A stretch of 64,000 nt of DNA from Bacteroidaceae bacterium. GTDB lineage: Bacteria; Bacteroidota; Bacteroidia; Bacteroidales; Bacteroidaceae. The DNA lies in assembly GCA_900769465.1 (NCBI GenBank), contig CAAGGT010000154.1:36750-100749 (forward strand), in the 5' to 3' direction. How positions within the stretch are numbered: the first letter of the stretch is position 1; each line of letters opens with the position of its first letter. This document shows positions 60,646 to 64,000 of the stretch, piece after piece. The position numbers were made by a program, and so were the translations under genes. The notes under the pieces are model-generated. The model did not search any database and was not told the DNA's origin. It was given only the letters and a program-made list of their open reading frames with translations.

Positions 60646-61749
60646 TTATGTCTGTTTCTTATATGTTATGGTAGCAAGAAGATTGAAGATTACAACAAAT
60701 ACTCCGAGTGCTGCAAAGTTATGCCACATCTCCACAAATGCCGTTCCCTTCAGATATACAGCACGCATAATCTCGATATAGTAGCGAGGAGGCAGAATGA
60801 TTGTAAACTTCTGCGCCCACTCGGGCATTGAACTGATCGGTGTCAGCAGACCGCTCAATAGCATAAAGATTATGATAAAGAAGAACATCACAAACATCGT
60901 TTGTTGGATATTATCCGAGATATTAGCCACTGTAACACCAAATCCCGAGAAACCGAGGATAAAGAGAATTGTCGCCAAGTAGATATTGCCAAATGAGCCG
61001 AGAGGTACCAGGCCATAGACTAACCACGCCACAAACATCGCCACAGTGATAACAAAGAGTCCTATTAGCCAAAAAGGAATAAGTTTGGCGAGCACGAAGG
61101 TAAACTTACCTATCGGGGTAACATTTATCTGTTCGATAGTGCCATTCTCCTTCTCGGTTACGATATTTATCGCTGACATAAAACCACAGATAAGAATCAG
61201 AAGCATAATCATCAGTGCAGGAATCATCAAATACCGATAGTTTAGCGTAGGATTATAGCGATTCTGCACCACTACAAGGTCTGAGAGTTGAGTTGCGCCC
61301 TGCTCGCCCATATATTTAGATAGAGTAGATGCTATGGTTTGTACAAGATATTGGCTTCCGAGCGACCCTTTTGTTGCATTTACAGCATTGGCAGATATAT
61401 CCAACTTTTTAGGCTTGATGCTTGTTATATCTCGCTCAAAATTTTTGGGTATTTGCAGGATTATATCTATCTGGCAATCTTCCAATAGACTATGCGACCT
61501 ATCGAGTGTCGTTGCTTCATTATTAACAGTAAAATACTCGGCAGCACGAACATCACTTGTTATGCGGTGAGAGAGCGTGGATCCATCTTCGTCGATAATT
61601 GCCACACTGACATTACGCACATCCATCGTTGTTACCCACGGCATAACAAGCATTATCATCACAGGAAAGACGATAAAGAGTTTAGGAAGGAATGGATTAC
61701 GAAAAATCTGCGTAAACTCCTTTTGTATCAATATAAATAGTTGTCGCAT
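60646..61749 (-). CDS. ABC-2 type exporter permease (second)
   Basis: A 367-residue permease of the YbhS/YbhR type: N-terminal transmembrane helix (LFIVFPVMIMLVMPW), a large extracytoplasmic domain (residues about 45-170), then five helices including MIPALMIMLLILICGFMSAINIVTEKENGTIEQINVTPI, the ABC-2 signature region. Partner of the similar permease upstream; 3 bases separate them. Together they would form the membrane part of an efflux pump; the substrate is unknown. Confidence 0.88.
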   Translation of the reverse strand: MRQLFILIQKEFTQIFRNPFLPKLFIVFPVMIMLVMPWVTTMDVRNVSVAIIDEDGSTLSHRITSDVRAAEYFTVNNEATTLDRSHSLLEDCQIDIILQIPKNFERDITSIKPKKLDISANAVNATKGSLGSQYLVQTIASTLSKYMGEQGATQLSDLVVVQNRYNPTLNYRYLMIPALMIMLLILICGFMSAINIVTEKENGTIEQINVTPIGKFTFVLAKLIPFWLIGLFVITVAMFVAWLVYGLVPLGSFGNIYLATILFILGFSGFGVTVANISDNIQQTMFVMFFFIIIFMLLSGLLTPISSMPEWAQKFTIILPPRYYIEIMRAVYLKGTAFVEMWHNFAALGVFVVIFNLLATITYKKQT

Positions 61750-61752
61750 AGA

Positions 61753-62847
61753 CTATTCGAGTTTATCTTTGAACTTTTTGAGCGATACACCTATAAGCAC
61801 AAAGGTCATTAGTATAAGAATAAGCACCTCTTTTACTACTGCCGAGAGGGGTAATCCCATAATCATCATCTTGCGTATGGCTTCAATATACCATCGTGCA
61901 GGTACGATATATGGCAGGGGTTTCAATACCGTAGGTAGGTTTTCTATCGGAAATACCATTCCCGAGAGCATCATCATTGGCAGTAGCATCACCATTGCAG
62001 ATATGAGCAGTGCAACGACTTGCGAAGAGGCAAGCGTAGATACAAGCAATCCCAATGCAAGGGCGAGAATTAAGTAGATTAACGAGATTGTGATAATTCC
62101 ACCCAAACCGCCACTCATTGGCACATCAAGCAGATGGTGAGCAATGAGCAGTATGGTCGTAAGATTTATACACGAAATCACGAAGTATGGAATCATCTTC
62201 GCAAGTATAATCTTGATAGGTCTTACTGGCGACACGAGCAATACCTCCATTGTTCCCATCTCTTTCTCTCGTACGATTGACACGGATGTCATCATCGCAC
62301 ATATTAGGATAAAGATAAGTCCCATAATGCCAGGCACGAAGTTGTACGCCGACTTCATCTGTGGATTGTAGAGCAGATGAAGGTTTAGTAATTCTTGTCG
62401 TGTATGGTCTGCCGATACTACATTTTGTAGATATGCCGCGCCAGTTTGTGCTATGTTCGTATTTGAGGCATCAAATATAAACTGTATTGCAGGGTGGGTG
62501 TCTATCCCCTCTGCCCGCTGTGCTATCAAATGTTCGTAATCCTCATCAAAGACAACAACAGCATCAGCCTTGCCACTACGTAACACCTTATCTATATCGA
62601 TACTGCTATCGTAGTCGATAACTGTAAAATATGGATTGTTTGCCAGCCTTTCAACCACTTGTCTTACACCCTCTGTACGATTAGGAGCGACTATTGCCAC
62701 ATTAAGGTTATTCACCTCGGTAGATATGGCAAAGCCGAAGAGTATCATCAGCACTGCGGGAATTAGCAGCACAATCATCATCGTACGCACATCTCGCAGG
62801 ATGTGTAACGACTCCTTCTTTACAAACGACAGAAAATTATTTCTCAT
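61753..62847 (-). CDS. ABC-2 type exporter permease (first)
   Basis: A 364-residue permease with the same plan as the next gene: one N-terminal helix (MIVLLIPAVLMILFGFAI), extracytoplasmic domain, and C-terminal helix bundle with SIVREKEMGTMEVLLVSPVRP. The two permeases are similar but distinct, as in YbhS/YbhR heterodimers. Follows the ATPase gene by 5 bases. Confidence 0.88.
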   Translation of the reverse strand: MRNNFLSFVKKESLHILRDVRTMMIVLLIPAVLMILFGFAISTEVNNLNVAIVAPNRTEGVRQVVERLANNPYFTVIDYDSSIDIDKVLRSGKADAVVVFDEDYEHLIAQRAEGIDTHPAIQFIFDASNTNIAQTGAAYLQNVVSADHTRQELLNLHLLYNPQMKSAYNFVPGIMGLIFILICAMMTSVSIVREKEMGTMEVLLVSPVRPIKIILAKMIPYFVISCINLTTILLIAHHLLDVPMSGGLGGIITISLIYLILALALGLLVSTLASSQVVALLISAMVMLLPMMMLSGMVFPIENLPTVLKPLPYIVPARWYIEAIRKMMIMGLPLSAVVKEVLILILMTFVLIGVSLKKFKDKLE

Positions 62848-62852
62848 AAAGC

Positions 62853-63593
62853 CTACTCTCCTCGCTTTGCGCCACGAGCCAAGATGCGAAAAACCTCATC
62901 CATCGACTCTGCGGCAAATTGTTCTTTAAGGCGTGCAGGGGTGTCAAGTGCACGCACCTCGCCATCAACCATAATGGATACTAGTGAGCAGTACTCCGCC
63001 TCATCCATATAGTGCGTGGTAACAAATATAGTCGTGCCATTATCGGCAGCCTCGTAAATCATCTCCCAAAACTGACGGCGTGTGATTGGGTCTACTCCAC
63101 CCGTAGGTTCATCCAAAAAGACCACCTCGGGACGATGAATGGTTGCTACGGCAAACGACAACTTCTGCTTCCAGCCGAGCGGTAACGAGCCTACAAGGGT
63201 ATTACGCTCCGAAGTGAAGTTGAGCCTTACGAGGGCTTCGGCAGCACGCCTCTCCATCTCGACTTTTGACAGTCCGTAGATACCCGCAAAGAGTCTTATA
63301 TTCTCCCATACTGTCAGGTCGTTATACAGCGAAAATTTCTGGCTCATATAGCCGATATGTCGTTTTATCTGCTCACCCTCACGCATAACATCCCAACCTG
63401 CAACTGTTCCACTGCCCGAAGTCGGATAACTCAAACCGCAGAGCATACGCATCGCCGTAGTTTTTCCTGCGCCATTAGCACCCAAGAAACCGAAAATCTC
63501 ACCTCGCCGAACATCAAACGATATGCGATTGACAGCAGTAAAGTTGCCAAAGCATTTTGTCAGTTCTCTGACAGATATAATGTAGTCGTTCAT
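62853..63593 (-). CDS. ABC exporter ATPase (complete)
   Basis: A 246-residue nucleotide-binding protein: Walker A GANGAGKTTAMRM near residue 36, signature region SLPLGWKQKLSFA (variant of LSGGxxQ, common in this subfamily), Walker B VVFLDEPTGGVDP, and H-loop FVTTHYMDEAEYC. It overlaps the preceding ATPase gene by 4 bases (ATGA). Energises the two permeases. Confidence 0.9.
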   Translation of the reverse strand: MNDYIISVRELTKCFGNFTAVNRISFDVRRGEIFGFLGANGAGKTTAMRMLCGLSYPTSGSGTVAGWDVMREGEQIKRHIGYMSQKFSLYNDLTVWENIRLFAGIYGLSKVEMERRAAEALVRLNFTSERNTLVGSLPLGWKQKLSFAVATIHRPEVVFLDEPTGGVDPITRRQFWEMIYEAADNGTTIFVTTHYMDEAEYCSLVSIMVDGEVRALDTPARLKEQFAAESMDEVFRILARGAKRGE

Positions 63594-64000
63594 TGCTTCA
63601 TCAGTTTTATAAACATATCCTCAATCGTAGGCTCAGCAGGCTTTATACGCAAGCCCTGAACATCAGCAAGTTCCACCTCGAAATGCTTAATATCGAACAC
63701 AGCATCGGCGACAAGATGGTGTGTCTCGCCAAATGGATAGCACTCCACAACACCTGTTGCTTTACGAACCGCAAGGAGTAGTTTGTACATATTATCTGCT
63801 TGCACGGAATATAGTGGATTATCAAAGCCTGCAACAATATAGGTTGGGGCATCTATACCCAAGATGCGACCCTCGTTGCACAAAGCCACTCTATCACATC
63901 GTGAAGCCTCATCCATATATGGCGTAGATACAAGGATGGTTATTCCCCTCTGTTTAAGGTCGGAAAGCATATCCCAAAACTCACTTCTTGATACGGCATC
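63590..64000 (-). CDS. ABC exporter ATPase (5' part beyond the window)
   Basis: The frame is open to the right edge, entering as DAVSRSEFWDM just after where Walker B would be, followed by STPYMDEASRCD (H-loop) and a C-terminal domain (LADVQGLRIKPAEPTIEDMFI). About 136 codons are visible; the Walker A half lies outside. Two adjacent ATPases resemble YbhF split in two; an HlyD-type adaptor gene would be expected further right. Confidence 0.88.
   Translation of the reverse strand, partial: DAVSRSEFWDMLSDLKQRGITILVSTPYMDEASRCDRVALCNEGRILGIDAPTYIVAGFDNPLYSVQADNMYKLLLAVRKATGVVECYPFGETHHLVADAVFDIKHFEVELADVQGLRIKPAEPTIEDMFIKLMKQ

Noticed and set aside
1..64000. CRISPR array, prophage or conjugative module
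   Set aside because: No regularly spaced repeats, Cas genes, integrase, relaxase, capsid or Tra genes were found; only a possible scar near 60.2 kb.

Overview
The window looks like chromosomal DNA of a member of the Bacteroidales, probably a gut or host-associated relative of Bacteroides or Prevotella. Reasons: the promoters are of the Bacteroidota type (TTTG, 19-20 bases, TAnnTTTG); there is a SusC/SusD pair with BACON and leucine-rich-repeat lipoproteins; Rho carries a long disordered insert; a C10 protease, DUF1573 and DUF3127 proteins and a DAP-type MurE are present; and the tRNA genes do not encode CCA. No rRNA, CRISPR array or intact insertion sequence was seen.

Layout. 1-11.7 kb (+): the late part of the division and cell wall (dcw) cluster, murE (5' end cut off by the window), mraY, murD, ftsW, murG, murC, ftsQ, ftsA, ftsZ, then a YqeY-like gene, facing recO. 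12.4-15.9 kb: tRNA-Glu with rpsT, an orphan truncated-looking ORF, and gyrB. 15.9-19.2 kb: a DUF5009 acyltransferase-like membrane protein, a nitroreductase, tRNA-Cys and tilS. 19.2-29.1 kb (-): a tight co-directional run dnaN, DEDDh exonuclease, coaBC fused in frame to a DUF4835 secreted protein, recN, rlmB, a pseudo-protease with TPR-like repeats, and a Sel1-repeat protein. 29.2-33.1 kb: a DUF3127 protein with an SSB-like tip, a radical SAM/SPASM enzyme coupled to a tiny acidic lipoprotein, and rho.

33.3-49.1 kb (-): one long operon led by SusC and SusD and followed by eight secreted or lipid-anchored proteins. These include BACON/LRR lipoproteins, a subtilisin-like protease and a TlpA-like protein that has lost its CxxC. 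It contains no glycoside hydrolase, so it reads as a locus for capture and cleavage of a protein or glycoprotein rather than a classical polysaccharide locus (inference). 49.4-59.9 kb: engB, a second TonB-dependent receptor, a divergent C10 cysteine protease with a sorting-tail-like C-terminus, a secreted esterase, recR, a small membrane protein, a glycosyltransferase and a GNAT acetyltransferase. 60.0-64.0 kb: tRNA-Asp, a gene-poor stretch with hairpins and a small tandem repeat, and an ABC exporter operon that runs off the right edge.

The most notable items are the coaBC-DUF4835 fusion, the radical SAM/lipoprotein pair with its own promoter, the protease-bearing SusC/D operon, the paired C-terminal extensions of FtsA and FtsZ, and the pseudo-protease/Sel1 pair behind the replication and repair genes. 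All calls come from reading motifs; no database search was run.
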